DNA of 64,000 nt from Paenibacillus arenosi (GCF_014841135.1 NZ_JACYTN010000001.1:310001-374000), one strand, 5' to 3'. Counted from the first letter of the stretch, positions 8,501 to 16,879 are shown. Translations and numbers: made by a program. The notes: generated from the sequence alone by a model not told the origin.

Positions 8501-10942
8501 GATCTTAATCATGACGTGGAGAGTCTCATGTATGTCATGTATACATCGGGTTCGACTGGTGTTCCCAAAGGGGTCATGGTTACACATGCAAATGTAAGCA
8601 ATTATGTGCAGTGGAGCATCAGCCATTTCGGATTAAGCGCTGATGACAATATGATGTTGGTTACATCAATGTGCTTTGACATATCTGTATTTGAAATGTT
8701 TGGAGCGCTATTGAGCACGGCTACCCTTCACATTTTAGATATACGGACCCTTCATGATCCGAAGCGGCTGTTAGCGTATATTTGCGAGCATCAGATTCAT
8801 GTATGGCATTCTGTACCGACGCTAATTACACAAGCCTTGTTGATGCTGGATCACTATGAAGATGAAAAACGTTTTGATCTGAGACATGTTCGTCTTATTA
8901 TGCTGGGTGGAGAAGCTTGGAGTACCACTCTTGCCGAGCAAATCCGTACAAAATTTTTAGGTGCACAACTTTATAATATGTACGGGCCAACGGAAGCAAC
9001 GATCTGGGTAACTAGCTTTCAAGTACCTGCCGCAACAAGTGGATTGAAAGCTATCTCGATTGGTACCCCAATTGCTAACAATCAAATATGGATCATGGAT
9101 GATGCAGGGCAACTATGCGGCGTCGGCATTCCAGGGCATATTTATGTCAGCGGTACGAATGTAACACCTGGTTACTACAATAACGCAGCAGAAACAGCCA
9201 GTAAGTTTGTGTTTGAGGAAGCTATGGGCATGGTTCTATATCGAACAGGCGATATCGGCCGATATTTGGCTGATGGCAACATTGAGTTTTATGGTAGAAA
9301 TGACAATATGGTCAAAGTAAGAGGCTATCGAATTGAGACAGGCGAGATAGAGCAGGCACTATTACGAAAGCAAGAGATTAGTGAGACGGTTGTAGTCGTC
9401 CGTCAATACCAAGGATCAGCAAGCTTAGTCTGCTATTATGTTGCACAAACGGATTGCAAATCTGCTCAATTGACAGCACATTTGGAGGGCTTGCTGCCCA
9501 CCTATATGATTCCATCGCAATTTGTATCTATGGATCAATTGCCGCTTACCCCTAATGGAAAAGTAGATCGCAATGCATTGCCAGACCCAGCTTCACGCTC
9601 AGATGAAGCTGACGTATATAGCACTCCAGCCAATGAACTGGAAGAGAGAATTGCATCGGTATGGCGAACCGTGCTTTCCGTGAAAAACATTGGTGTTCAT
9701 GATGACTTCTACCAGCTTGGCGGTAATTCACTGCTTATCATTAAATTAGAGGTAGAGCTTGAAAAGCAAGGATTGTTTAGTAAAGGCATTTATTTAACGG
9801 AGTGCAATACCATTCGTAAATTAGCTGATCGCTTGGAACTGAGCGAACAAGGACAAAGCGAGCAAGCTGCTGCTGTAACTGGGAACAGCTTGGTTTATGA
9901 GCTAGATTGTGCTAGACAAGTGGATGAGAATAAGAATACGTATTTACTGCCTAACATCGAACCATTTAACGATATTTTCTATAAAAACTGCTTCTACAGT
10001 TCAGCCTTTTCCATGTTAAAGTACTTCGAGTGTGATGCTGTTGATCTAATTACAGATGAACGTTGCGTCTATGAATATGATAGGTTACAAAATAGATTTC
10101 GTGTGGAGTACGTGTCGCTTCAGTCACTAGATGATACCTTAGCCGAAAAATGGGTTAGTATGGATACGAAAATGATTAGTCAGCACATTATTGCAGATAT
10201 GCAGAAGGCTATATCGAATGGACGCCCGGTTATTATTTGGATCGATTGCTATTACGCGTCCATACGAGCAGACAAATATCAACATGAGCATTTTCCACAT
10301 ACTTGGCTTATTTATGGATATGATGAAACGAAGCAAATCGCATACATCATCGAACAACTTCATAGTGAGCATTCGGTTTATGAGAAACGGACGGTCGCTT
10401 TTGAAGAAGTGGTTGCCGCTTATAACGGATATTTGCAGCACCTAGCCCATATGTATACCGACATACCATCTTACTATGAATTCTTTTCATCTAAGGAAAA
10501 AGAGTCTGATATGGAAGAAAAAAATGAAATATATAGAAACCGCTCTACCCGCTACCTTACACTAATTCGGGAGAGTGAGCTTTGTCGTAGTGCGGACAAA
10601 GATTCACTACAGAATTTAGCCCAGTTTATTGTTGATTTTGAAGCAATGGTATCCAATCTGGAGTTACTGCGTGATAAAGCAGCCCAGCTCATAGACAATT
10701 TAAACGATGTTATTAATGGAAAGCGAGTTGAGAAATATACGCTTCGTACCTTGTTTGGCGAGGAGTGGGTAGGAACAAGGGTTATTTCTGAAATTGTTGA
10801 TGGGTGGGAGGCAGTTCGAGTCATCATTGCTAGAGCTCATTTCTCAGCTAGTTATACTCACCATTCGTTAGCAAAAGCAGTGACGATGCTGAAATCCATT
10901 GAACGGCTTGAGCACGAATATGTGTCTTGTGCCTTCAAGTAG
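2576..10942 (+). CDS. Non-ribosomal peptide synthetase: half-C, A with inserted methyltransferase, PCP, C, A, PCP, BtrH-like release domain
   Basis: A 2788-residue two-module NRPS with a clean RBS (AGGAGG, 2563-2568). Residues 1-250 are only the C-terminal half of a condensation domain, without HHxxxDG. Adenylation domain 1 begins near residue 285 and is interrupted between motifs A2 (KAGGAYVPID) and A3 (YTSGSTGRPKG, residue 918) by about 520 residues carrying a SAM methyltransferase (EIGCGHG near 633, VVHYFPN). Its specificity residues read D-I-W-E-V-T-A-D-D-K, which I cannot assign. PCP1 Ser is near 1311. Domain C2 has HHIISDG near 1500. Adenylation domain 2 reads D-I-F-H-M-G-M-I-W-K, closest in my memory to glycine codes. 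PCP2 Ser is near 2385. Residues 2440-2788 replace a thioesterase and resemble the N-terminal domain of BtrH, with a Cys (YKNCFYSS) and a His (HEHFPHTW). BtrH moves an acyl group from a carrier protein to an amine, so I infer release onto an amine. Confidence 0.92.
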   Translation: MKPKQLSMNQMIIAHQHAREKEYWQQQLDGEIGLEGFPNHNSLAQVTGTEKVMEAFPFMLPEAIAAQLIKRGNQSDYAVHVILLSGIAALLHKYTGSSDMIIGAPIYKQVQETGNFINTMLPLRAQVDRGTSFKELLMQVKQTLAAAIEHQNYPVEALFEQLHFEDGESGLSMYRTVVMLENIHPRHYLGDADCKLLFRFVREEDRIRGTVEYDASVYAQAGLERLLAHYYTFMEQALLQVGASIGELTMLPEEERAQILFTFNGKKGFCPDTTMSQLFEEQVTKAPDAIAATCVGISLTYTELNEQANQLAWLLKEKGIGRDRLVAVLFERSIEMLVGTLAIFKAGGAYVPIDVNYPMERIHTVLADSRASVVLTMATAYPDPAELCQSIVRGTSVEHLVYLDKLAQPEFGASAFRAERLAWLLEQRKPFDLDLKMQDDVQVDAAQLDAAQLDAAQLDVGESQLSHAMCYRRSEQLARFFEHRLGSEPKRYPVGVLAEDPMDRITALSALQRLGVDYAVVRNMKEAAQWIQEGKVGFFVTTSQHVDQVDRLFWEQETLHGYVLLDEYDSLGSVKQSQVQDIWEVVAGQSGEAINDYGWSSSFGGNAFRLEEMQEYIDNFQAKLTPYLTKESKVFEIGCGHGIVLFQLAPSVKSYVATDLSGTIIERNRERAIRESLHHVELKQAAAAEIGCLDVSDVDAVVVSSVVHYFPNTLYLEEVIRSAIGLLKEEGIIYLDDLLDAGRKQELVASTAAYKQANPTALVKTGWDEDLFVDERFFAELQRSYPEIISWESSRKRGMIDNELTRFRYDVLLKIDKKQNRREEVVNSDQLLGDSKGRYTWKEVHQLAVGTGEVDTRNDTHEGIEPYTSNTSKNHSGALLVEAAAWGTVTDVSTMTAMPKHNPPSINKPDDLSYVIYTSGSTGRPKGAMVEHRGMINHLYAKQNDFAVSDTSIIAQNASHCFDISVWQMFLGLVLGGSVVIYPNEVTLDADTFIHQIEQDGITILEVVPSYLSVLLDQLEPERNSLANLKLLVVTGEALKPALVDRWFTKYPGIQLANAYGPTEASDDITHYMMDRDPLLASIPVGYPIQNMTIYIVDQGGQLSPIGIKGEIWVSGIGVGRGYVNQPEKTKEAFGEDPFSTEPGMRLYKTGDIGRWMEDGSIDFLGRKDHQVKIRGHRIELGEVENRLAELPGVKESVVTVSSRAGEESFLCAYVTGTTTDISVLKKQLTERLPDYMVPEYVVLLERLPLTPNGKVDRKALLEPDGETVGGMTSYKEPSTDIERKLAVIWSEVLGIEQVGVNDSFFDLGGHSLKMMSISGKIQKEYGYKITMNQIFEYPTIKALSNFIEQHVNKENSLHQLEFIPIQSIAALPFYEVSSAQKRIYLLNRIDNVGLSYNISAAFIIKGLLDRTAVERCFHQLLVRHEALRTSFVFHNNELVQRIAENVPFELVHYRASEEQVGARIGEFVKRFDLAKAPLFRAGLVEIAVDKHILLFDQHHIISDGISQELLIEEFIRLYNGETLASLPIQYKDFAVWQNQIMKTEKYRSQESYWLNVFDQELANLNLPLDYVRPKQQSYEGNIIDFALDPATTGRLHELARNQGLTLYMVLLTAFHILLSKYAAQEDIVIGSPIAGRQHPDVERMVGVFINILCMRNKWSAEQTIGDFLQQVKINTLNAYEHQDYPYEELVAQLNLPRDASRNPLFDVMFVLQNMSVSKMEMNGLDVGPYEYNHTTTQFDLKLDVTETEEQGLLCTFEYSTQLFKPTTIQHMAERFELLVNQMIDGIHRKVVDICLVTEKERAQIHAWNDTAVDFTKGTIHSLFEKRVQQTPNEIAIVHGEQTITYKELNERANQLARLLQQIGIQSNERVGLCAVRNPNMIIGILGILKAGACYVPLDPDYPLQRKQYILNHCGARKLIVEGVKEANELLHKESDLEVVISLEDGDSSGQWKEMRHELKLYTIDDIQHHLSVNLDLNHDVESLMYVMYTSGSTGVPKGVMVTHANVSNYVQWSISHFGLSADDNMMLVTSMCFDISVFEMFGALLSTATLHILDIRTLHDPKRLLAYICEHQIHVWHSVPTLITQALLMLDHYEDEKRFDLRHVRLIMLGGEAWSTTLAEQIRTKFLGAQLYNMYGPTEATIWVTSFQVPAATSGLKAISIGTPIANNQIWIMDDAGQLCGVGIPGHIYVSGTNVTPGYYNNAAETASKFVFEEAMGMVLYRTGDIGRYLADGNIEFYGRNDNMVKVRGYRIETGEIEQALLRKQEISETVVVVRQYQGSASLVCYYVAQTDCKSAQLTAHLEGLLPTYMIPSQFVSMDQLPLTPNGKVDRNALPDPASRSDEADVYSTPANELEERIASVWRTVLSVKNIGVHDDFYQLGGNSLLIIKLEVELEKQGLFSKGIYLTECNTIRKLADRLELSEQGQSEQAAAVTGNSLVYELDCARQVDENKNTYLLPNIEPFNDIFYKNCFYSSAFSMLKYFECDAVDLITDERCVYEYDRLQNRFRVEYVSLQSLDDTLAEKWVSMDTKMISQHIIADMQKAISNGRPVIIWIDCYYASIRADKYQHEHFPHTWLIYGYDETKQIAYIIEQLHSEHSVYEKRTVAFEEVVAAYNGYLQHLAHMYTDIPSYYEFFSSKEKESDMEEKNEIYRNRSTRYLTLIRESELCRSADKDSLQNLAQFIVDFEAMVSNLELLRDKAAQLIDNLNDVINGKRVEKYTLRTLFGEEWVGTRVISEIVDGWEAVRVIIARAHFSASYTHHSLAKAVTMLKSIERLEHEYVSCAFK
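3905..3949 (+). repeat. Three perfect tandem 15-bp repeats inside the NRPS
   Basis: The unit GATGCTGCTCAACTT occurs three times head to tail, in frame, encoding DAAQL three times from residue 444. It lies in the linker between the first half of adenylation domain 1 and the inserted methyltransferase. Slippage here would change linker length without breaking the frame. Confidence 0.95.
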
Positions 10943-10956
10943 ATGGGGGTATAACA

Positions 10957-11913
10957 ATGGATAGGCAATTTCAATTCGAGTCTTGGTACTTTGATTGTCG
11001 AAAGTTAAACTATTTGATGGAATTGCGCAAGCATCAGTTTCCAACATCGAGCTTATGTTTTAACGTTTATGAATACATCGGGGATATTGCGGAGCATGTT
11101 ATCGATGCTGAAAAGCAGATATGGTCCTATGAAAGTAAGGGATTGCAAGGCGATTTCTCATGGGTTCCTCTCCAAATCGACAGTATTGATTTCAGTGCCC
11201 CCAATCATTTGCTGCCAGTTCTACAAGAGATACAGCTATCTCAATCGGCAGTGATATGGGTATACCGAGACAAACTGGATTATGTAGTCCCAGAAGGGGC
11301 ACCGGCAACCGATGTACTTCATTCCTTATATGTCGATGGCGTAAGAATGGTTGGGGACGAGTGCCAATTGCATATTCATGATATGTTTCCAGAGTATAAA
11401 GGATGGGTGAGGGCGGATTGTATCGTCGCCTCTATCGAAGGTATGTCAAAGGACTATTATTATGCTGAGTTACTAAAATACGAGAAGAACCATTCTCTAC
11501 ACATTGAGCGCCTGCCTTTATGGCAGGCTTTTTCGGCTGATATTTTACAACTGAACAATGATTTCTCTGCTTATGAAAAATTTCTCGACATTCAAGCAGA
11601 TTGGAATGAACGGTATGGTAGTCACGAAGAGGCATGTCATTTTCTCGGTGATACGTGGTCTTTTCTAGCAGGCTCTCGATATCTCACGCAACAGTTTCTA
11701 CAGTGGATTGGCTATGAAGGTCCTGTGCTTGATCGGCTGAACGAGTATGTGAGGAAGGCCTTGATTATTCGCAATTTTTACCTCAAATCGCTGTATAGTG
11801 GCAAAAAAACGTCTGATTCGATCGAAGCTATTATTCGAGAAATAGCTCTAGTCGATGAACAGGCACTCACATTATTGAAACAGCTTCCGACAGATTGGAG
11901 GGGACCCAATTGA
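10957..11913 (+). CDS. Stand-alone divergent BtrH-like protein
   Basis: A 318-residue protein starting at ATG 10957, 14 bases after the NRPS stop and 6 bases after a GGGGG box. Its layout parallels the C-terminal domain of the preceding NRPS. An N-terminal segment holds a Cys (YFDCRKLNYL, compare YKNCFYSS). A middle segment reads IWVYRDKLDY followed by VLHSLYVDGVRMVGD, matching IWIDCYYASI and HTWLIYGYDE. A helical C-terminus follows. The His in LHSLYVDG is in the position expected of the BtrH-type His. I infer a paralogue or partner of the release domain, acting on the finished chain or its amine acceptor. The homology is by eye and distant. It is co-translated with the exporter gene that follows (4-base overlap). 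Confidence 0.7.
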   Translation: MDRQFQFESWYFDCRKLNYLMELRKHQFPTSSLCFNVYEYIGDIAEHVIDAEKQIWSYESKGLQGDFSWVPLQIDSIDFSAPNHLLPVLQEIQLSQSAVIWVYRDKLDYVVPEGAPATDVLHSLYVDGVRMVGDECQLHIHDMFPEYKGWVRADCIVASIEGMSKDYYYAELLKYEKNHSLHIERLPLWQAFSADILQLNNDFSAYEKFLDIQADWNERYGSHEEACHFLGDTWSFLAGSRYLTQQFLQWIGYEGPVLDRLNEYVRKALIIRNFYLKSLYSGKKTSDSIEAIIREIALVDEQALTLLKQLPTDWRGPN

Positions 11914-14900
11914 ATATTCATGTAAAAGTAGAGATTCTATTGAAGCGACTGTTCGTTATCATGCTCTTCATCCACTTGCTATTTCCATACAATAGTGTTC
12001 AAGCAAATGGATCATCTTCATCAGCGATTCCCTTCTCAGAGATCGAGCAATGGATTGAAGAGCAGATGAAATCTGGCGATATTCCAGGCTTAGCCGTTAT
12101 CATGGCGGATCGAGAACAAGTTATTTATCAAAAAGGATTTGGATATGCTGATGTGGAAAGTCAGCGTCTAGTTACTAGCAAAACCCTTTTTGAGCTTGGT
12201 TCGACTAGTAAAGCATATACGGGTCTGGCATTGCTCCATCTGCAAGAGCAGGGGAATATCCGCTTGCAAGATCCAGTCTCTACTTATTTGCCATGGTTTC
12301 AAGTCCATTTTAAAGGTGAGCATAAAGGGCAAAAAATCGACGGTAACGTTGAAATTACGCTAGAGCAGCTGCTGCACCATACGAGTGGAATTCCTTTCAA
12401 CACGATAAAAGATATACCGACTGGAAATGATGAGGAAGCTTTGCAGCGTACGGTTAAGCAGGTGTCAGGTACTGAGCTTGAGTTCTATCCTGGCGAGGAA
12501 TATTTATATGCGACGATTAACTATGATGTGTTAGGGCTTGTCATTGAACAAGTATCGGGTGATACATTTGAGAATTATGTGCATGATCATATTTTGCAAC
12601 CGAACGGCCTACATCAAACCGAACTTATTCGAGAAGAGGCCGCCAAACATGATTTAGCTACTGGTTACAAATATGGATTCCTGCAAGCAGAAGCTTACGA
12701 TGCACCTATGTATCGTGGGAATACGCCAGCAGGTTATGTGATGACCAACGCGGAGGACATGGGGAAATGGCTTCAGCTTCAGCTTGGTGGAGCGGAACAA
12801 GAGACCATGAAGCAACTAATTGCACAATCTCACCAGCCGGATCGTTCGGTACTGCCTGCTGGAGACGGCTCATCTTATGCTGCGGGATGGAATGTAATTC
12901 CATCAGGTGATGGAATTCTTTCTCATGCGGGTAGCAATCCTAACTTTTCCTCTCATCTTGTGTTGTTGTTACGTGAACAGGTGGGCATCGCAGTCATGGC
13001 TAACTTGAACACGGATTATACGGCTGCAATAACTAGCGGAATAGCAGATATTATACAAGGGAAAAAGCCATCACCACCTACGGAAGATATGTTTCGAGAT
13101 TTAGATAAGTTAAGTACGGTTATCCTCGCAGTGGCTTCGCTACTCATGGTAGTGTTTATTATATTAACGGTGCTTGTCTCAATCGATTTTGCTAGAGGCA
13201 GAAGAACCTGGTCCAGTTTTAAGGCTAAGCATATGGTTCATCTTGTGTTTACAGCTGCATTTGTTTCTTATATTGGTTATTGCTTGTATCGTATTCCAGA
13301 AGTGCTATTTTGGGATCTATCGTGGACGTTCTTACAGGTATGGGGACCTAATAGTTTGCTACCTGCGGTATATACGGTCATGGCGACTTCCATCTTCTTT
13401 TCCTTATACATGCTCGGCATTATGATTTTCCCTAAGAAAAAGGAGAAACCGTTATTTCCTTTACTTATTTTGAGCTTTGTCAGTGGCTTCGGCAATGCGA
13501 TCATTATTTTTTCTGTTGTTGAAGCATTGAAACGAGTGGAACGTTTTGATGTGGGCTTGCTGCTGTATTACGCACTGGGAATCATCTTCTATGTAGCAGG
13601 ACAAAAGCTGATACGCAACAAGATGATAGAGATGACCCATACGTTAGTGTATGAGAAGCGATCTGGACTCATTGATAATTTACTGCATACTCCATTTTAC
13701 AAATTTGAAAAGATTGATCGTGGTGAAATCTACGCAGCGCTCAAAGGGGATACAGAATTAGTCAGCCAAGCGCCCGATGTAACGATAAGCGCATTGACAA
13801 ATCTAGTGACACTTTTGTTTTGCTTTGGCTACTTAGGAGTTGTTAATTTTTACGGCCTACTTATATCAGTACTCATATTGGCTTTAGCTGCTGGTTTATA
13901 TTTCATCATGGGACGTTCGGCTGATAAGTTATGGGAGCAGAGTCGGGACATTCAGAACCACTTTTTTAGTTTCATTAATGATTTGGTACAAGGTTTCAAA
14001 GAATTGAGTTTAAGCAAGCGTCGGAAAAAGGATTTTGCAGCTGATATGGATAACAGCAATCTGGATTTTCGCGCAAAAAATATGAAGGCTTCGATGAAGT
14101 TCGCCAATGCGTTTGTTGTCGGTGAGCTATTGTTTGTGCTTGTTATTGGCGCCGTTGCTTTTTTGTTTCCAGTCATATTTACTGACTTGCCAGTATCTAC
14201 ATTAACCACCTTTGTGTTCGTATTTTTGTATATGACAGGTCCAATCAATGCTTTATTGGATGTCATACCTGAACTAGTACAAATCCGTATTAGCTGGAAC
14301 CGACTGAATCAGCTCATTAAGAAAACAAGTGAGTTGAAAATCAATTCTGTAGGAAACTCACATGTTATGCTACCTGCTCCTCGCAGACTATCATTACGAA
14401 ATGTCGAGTACGACTATAAGCAAGAGGAGAGAAGCTTTACGGTTGGACCGATTAATATTGAGTTCTGTAGTGGAGAGATTACGTTCATTACAGGCGGAAA
14501 TGGTAGCGGGAAAACATCACTTGCAAAATTATTTACAGGGCTCTACAAAGCAGATCGAGGAGCGATATTTATAGACGAGCAGGAGCTGGATCATTCCGAG
14601 ATTGGTGAATACTTCGCACATATATTTAGCGATTTCTATTTATTCAAACGACTATATGGGATAGAAACGGAAGGAAAGGCAGAGCAGATAGATTCCTATT
14701 TGCATTTGCTTCAAATGAAAGAAAAAGTAGCGATAACAGATGGAGAATTCAGCAGTTTGGAACTATCCACCGGTCAAAGAAAGCGACTAGCCTTGCTTCT
14801 AAGTTATTTAGAGGACAAGCCCTTCTATTTGTTTGATGAATGGGCAGCCGATCAAGATCCACAGTTCCGCCAATTTTTCTATGATGAGTTACTCCCTGAA

Positions 14901-15080
14901 TTGAAACATCAGGGCAAGTGTGTTATTGCAATTACCCATGATGATCGTTATTTCCATCTCGCAGATAAGGTTATCAAAATGAATCTAGGTCAAGTGGAAG
15001 CTAATTTGGTCAACCGAGATGTGTCTGAAACCGATATGGTTGATAGTGACGGTGATGTTTCAGCAAATAGGACAGGATAA
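11910..15080 (+). CDS. S12 serine peptidase fused to a cyclic-peptide-type ABC exporter (ZmaM-like)
   Basis: The likely start is TTG 11910, overlapping the upstream TGA and six bases after GGAGGGG, giving 1056 residues. A signal peptide (FVIMLFIHLLF, residues 1-30) leads into a beta-lactamase/S12 peptidase domain (about 40-390) with catalytic S98-T-S-K101 and a Tyr in YATINYDVLG; the usual Asn of the YxN motif is Thr here. Three membrane helices follow as in ClbP, then the membrane domain and ATPase of a SyrD/PvdE-type exporter, with Walker A GGNGSGKTS, signature LSTGQ, Walker B YLFDEW and the H-loop AITHDD. Known relatives such as ZmaM of zwittermicin remove an N-acyl-D-Asn group from an inactive precursor outside the membrane during export. 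The matching initiation module lies at 16979. I infer export, activation and self-protection. Confidence 0.9.
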   Translation: MNIHVKVEILLKRLFVIMLFIHLLFPYNSVQANGSSSSAIPFSEIEQWIEEQMKSGDIPGLAVIMADREQVIYQKGFGYADVESQRLVTSKTLFELGSTSKAYTGLALLHLQEQGNIRLQDPVSTYLPWFQVHFKGEHKGQKIDGNVEITLEQLLHHTSGIPFNTIKDIPTGNDEEALQRTVKQVSGTELEFYPGEEYLYATINYDVLGLVIEQVSGDTFENYVHDHILQPNGLHQTELIREEAAKHDLATGYKYGFLQAEAYDAPMYRGNTPAGYVMTNAEDMGKWLQLQLGGAEQETMKQLIAQSHQPDRSVLPAGDGSSYAAGWNVIPSGDGILSHAGSNPNFSSHLVLLLREQVGIAVMANLNTDYTAAITSGIADIIQGKKPSPPTEDMFRDLDKLSTVILAVASLLMVVFIILTVLVSIDFARGRRTWSSFKAKHMVHLVFTAAFVSYIGYCLYRIPEVLFWDLSWTFLQVWGPNSLLPAVYTVMATSIFFSLYMLGIMIFPKKKEKPLFPLLILSFVSGFGNAIIIFSVVEALKRVERFDVGLLLYYALGIIFYVAGQKLIRNKMIEMTHTLVYEKRSGLIDNLLHTPFYKFEKIDRGEIYAALKGDTELVSQAPDVTISALTNLVTLLFCFGYLGVVNFYGLLISVLILALAAGLYFIMGRSADKLWEQSRDIQNHFFSFINDLVQGFKELSLSKRRKKDFAADMDNSNLDFRAKNMKASMKFANAFVVGELLFVLVIGAVAFLFPVIFTDLPVSTLTTFVFVFLYMTGPINALLDVIPELVQIRISWNRLNQLIKKTSELKINSVGNSHVMLPAPRRLSLRNVEYDYKQEERSFTVGPINIEFCSGEITFITGGNGSGKTSLAKLFTGLYKADRGAIFIDEQELDHSEIGEYFAHIFSDFYLFKRLYGIETEGKAEQIDSYLHLLQMKEKVAITDGEFSSLELSTGQRKRLALLLSYLEDKPFYLFDEWAADQDPQFRQFFYDELLPELKHQGKCVIAITHDDRYFHLADKVIKMNLGQVEANLVNRDVSETDMVDSDGDVSANRTG

Positions 15081-15102
15081 CAGAAACGGAGTGGTTAAGC
15101 TA

Positions 15103-15963
15103 ATGGGAACTGCGCTAAAAATTGGTGTAATAGGAGCAGGTACGATGGGTACATGTATAACAGCCGATTTGTTATTTCACGAACTGCCATGCGTTCTTGT
15201 AGATATATCAGAAAAGGCTCTTGCAGATGCAAGAGCCGAAATAGAAAAGGTGCTTCGATTTGCTGTCGTTATTAATAAAGACTTGCCAAAGGTAAATGTA
15301 GCAGAAGTAATGGAAAAAGTTCGTTTCACAACGGATATACGAGATGTTTCCGACTGTAGTTATATGATTGAAAATGTTCCTGAGCATTGGGAGACGAAAG
15401 AGCAAGTTTACAAGCAAATGGATCATATTTTTGCAGGTGAAATGTACTATGCTGCGAATACATCGTGCTTGTCGATTACGAAGCTGGGAGGAGTAACTAG
15501 TAGGCCTGAAAATGTCATCGGTGTTCATTTTATGAATCCATCTTATTTGAAAAGTACGGTCGAAGTAATAAAAGGGCATCATACCTCAGATACGTGCATC
15601 GAACAAACGGTAAGTGTTTTAAAGAAGTTGAATAAAGAAACGATAATTGTCAATGATTATCCTGGCTTTGTGAGCAATCGGATTTCACATTTATTTATGA
15701 ACGAGGCTGCGTTTGTTGTGCAAGATCAAGTAGCAGATGCTGCTCAAGTGGATGCCATATTTAAGAAGTGTTACGGGCATAAGATGGGGCCTTTGGAAAC
15801 AGCCGATTTAATTGGATTGGATACGGTAGTCCATTCCTTGGACGTACTGTATCAGAGCTACCAAGACCCCAAATATAGATGCTGCCCTTTGCTACGCAAA
15901 ATGGTAGATGCGAACCTGTTAGGTAAGAAATCGGGTAGAGGTTTCTTCACCTACAAAAAATAA
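15103..15963 (+). CDS. 3-hydroxyacyl-CoA dehydrogenase family protein (FkbK/ZmaG-like)
   Basis: ATG 15103, eight bases after GGAGTGG, gives 286 residues, the usual length for 3-hydroxybutyryl-CoA dehydrogenase. Earlier in-frame starts would overlap the exporter. The N-terminus has the dinucleotide fold GVIGAGTMG. The body shows the family pattern with VIGVHFMNPSY (including the His) and NDYPGFVSNRI, and the end is GRGFFTYKK. In antibiotic clusters this family oxidises a glyceryl- or seryl-ACP so that hydroxymalonyl- or aminomalonyl-ACP can form. The neighbouring ACP, and the FkbH-like protein and acyl-CoA dehydrogenase further on, support that role here rather than a role in fatty acid metabolism. 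Confidence 0.87.
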   Translation: MGTALKIGVIGAGTMGTCITADLLFHELPCVLVDISEKALADARAEIEKVLRFAVVINKDLPKVNVAEVMEKVRFTTDIRDVSDCSYMIENVPEHWETKEQVYKQMDHIFAGEMYYAANTSCLSITKLGGVTSRPENVIGVHFMNPSYLKSTVEVIKGHHTSDTCIEQTVSVLKKLNKETIIVNDYPGFVSNRISHLFMNEAAFVVQDQVADAAQVDAIFKKCYGHKMGPLETADLIGLDTVVHSLDVLYQSYQDPKYRCCPLLRKMVDANLLGKKSGRGFFTYKK

Positions 15964-15986
15964 TAATTGATTATGAGGAGGACACA

Positions 15987-16262
15987 ATGGCTGAACAAAT
16001 GATGCAACGACTTGCAAAGGTGATTGCTACAAAAACGGAAAATGAAGAAGTACTAAGCAGAATTCGGATGGACAGCAGTTTTGATGAACTAGGTATTCAC
16101 TCGGTTTCATTTATAAAAATTATGGTTGGTGTTGAAGAGGAATTTGGAATTGAAATCGAAAATGAAGAACTTTATATGGAAAATGAGTCGTTTAGCAACG
16201 TAGCCTCGCTAGTTCAGTTCGTACAGCTCAAATTGGATAGAGGGGAAAAATTACTCGGGTAG
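15987..16262 (+). CDS. Discrete acyl carrier protein (first copy)
   Basis: A 91-residue carrier protein with a good RBS (GAGGAGG) 23 bases after the dehydrogenase. The attachment Ser lies in ELGIHSVSFIKI. The rest follows the four-helix pattern with an acidic C-terminal half (EEEFGIEIENEE). It probably carries the extender-unit precursor oxidised by the dehydrogenase. A second discrete ACP lies at 23310. The two could serve two different extender units, or one could be the glyceryl carrier. Confidence 0.88.
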   Translation: MAEQMMQRLAKVIATKTENEEVLSRIRMDSSFDELGIHSVSFIKIMVGVEEEFGIEIENEELYMENESFSNVASLVQFVQLKLDRGEKLLG

Positions 16263-16264
16263 GC

Positions 16265-16795
16265 TCATCTGATTGATAAAATATGTATGCCTACGTCGAT
16301 AAGACTTGTTTTATTAAGGAATGAAACTTCAATTTTGGCTCTTCGTTTTCTTTTGTCCACTTTTTTGATAAGTCCTTCTTTGCCTTTGAGTGGACCAGAT
16401 ACCACTTCGACTTTTTTGTTAATGATATTAATATTCGAATAATCAACAATGCCTTGCTTTCCTGTAAATTTATAAATCCAGTTCATTTCTTCTTCAGAAA
16501 TAATGGAGTAATAGCCGCAACTTTTGTCCTTTTTATGTTCGCCGCAATTAACGAGGTAGTACAAGTCCGGAACTTGTTTTAAATTGTAATACAAATCGGC
16601 ATTCATCTCTGTTCGTATAAATATGTAGCCTGGAAACAAGACGCAAACGGAATCGTGGATCGTTCCATCTCTATATTCAGGTACAATTTTTTTAGGAATA
16701 AAACATTGTAGCGGATATTCTTTCAGAAGCTTATTTAAGTTTTTACTTACAGCATCTTCTTTTCCGGTCTCAACATATAGGGCATACCATGGCAT
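16265..16795 (-). CDS. loaP: LoaP-like specialised NusG antiterminator
   Basis: A 176-residue protein with a NusG N-terminal domain (MPWYALYVETGKED, then VLFPGYIFIRTEM) and a C-terminal KOW segment (VEVVSGPLKGKEGLI). RBS AGGAGAG lies just upstream on this strand. NusG paralogues of the LoaP group in Bacillota sit next to long polyketide or peptide antibiotic operons and promote read-through of terminators in them. The gene is divergent from the NRPS operon at 16979. Its 3' end is two bases from the end of the upstream ACP gene, so its transcript converges with the left operon with no visible terminator between. The group assignment is by size and context. Confidence 0.85.
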   Translation of the reverse strand: MPWYALYVETGKEDAVSKNLNKLLKEYPLQCFIPKKIVPEYRDGTIHDSVCVLFPGYIFIRTEMNADLYYNLKQVPDLYYLVNCGEHKKDKSCGYYSIISEEEMNWIYKFTGKQGIVDYSNINIINKKVEVVSGPLKGKEGLIKKVDKRKRRAKIEVSFLNKTSLIDVGIHILSIR

Positions 16796-16879
16796 GAAAT
16801 ATCTCTCCTATTGTAAGTATGATAGAGGTGTGAATCTGGATATAGGCGAAGAGCAATTCTGAGGAAAAATTTCGAATAT

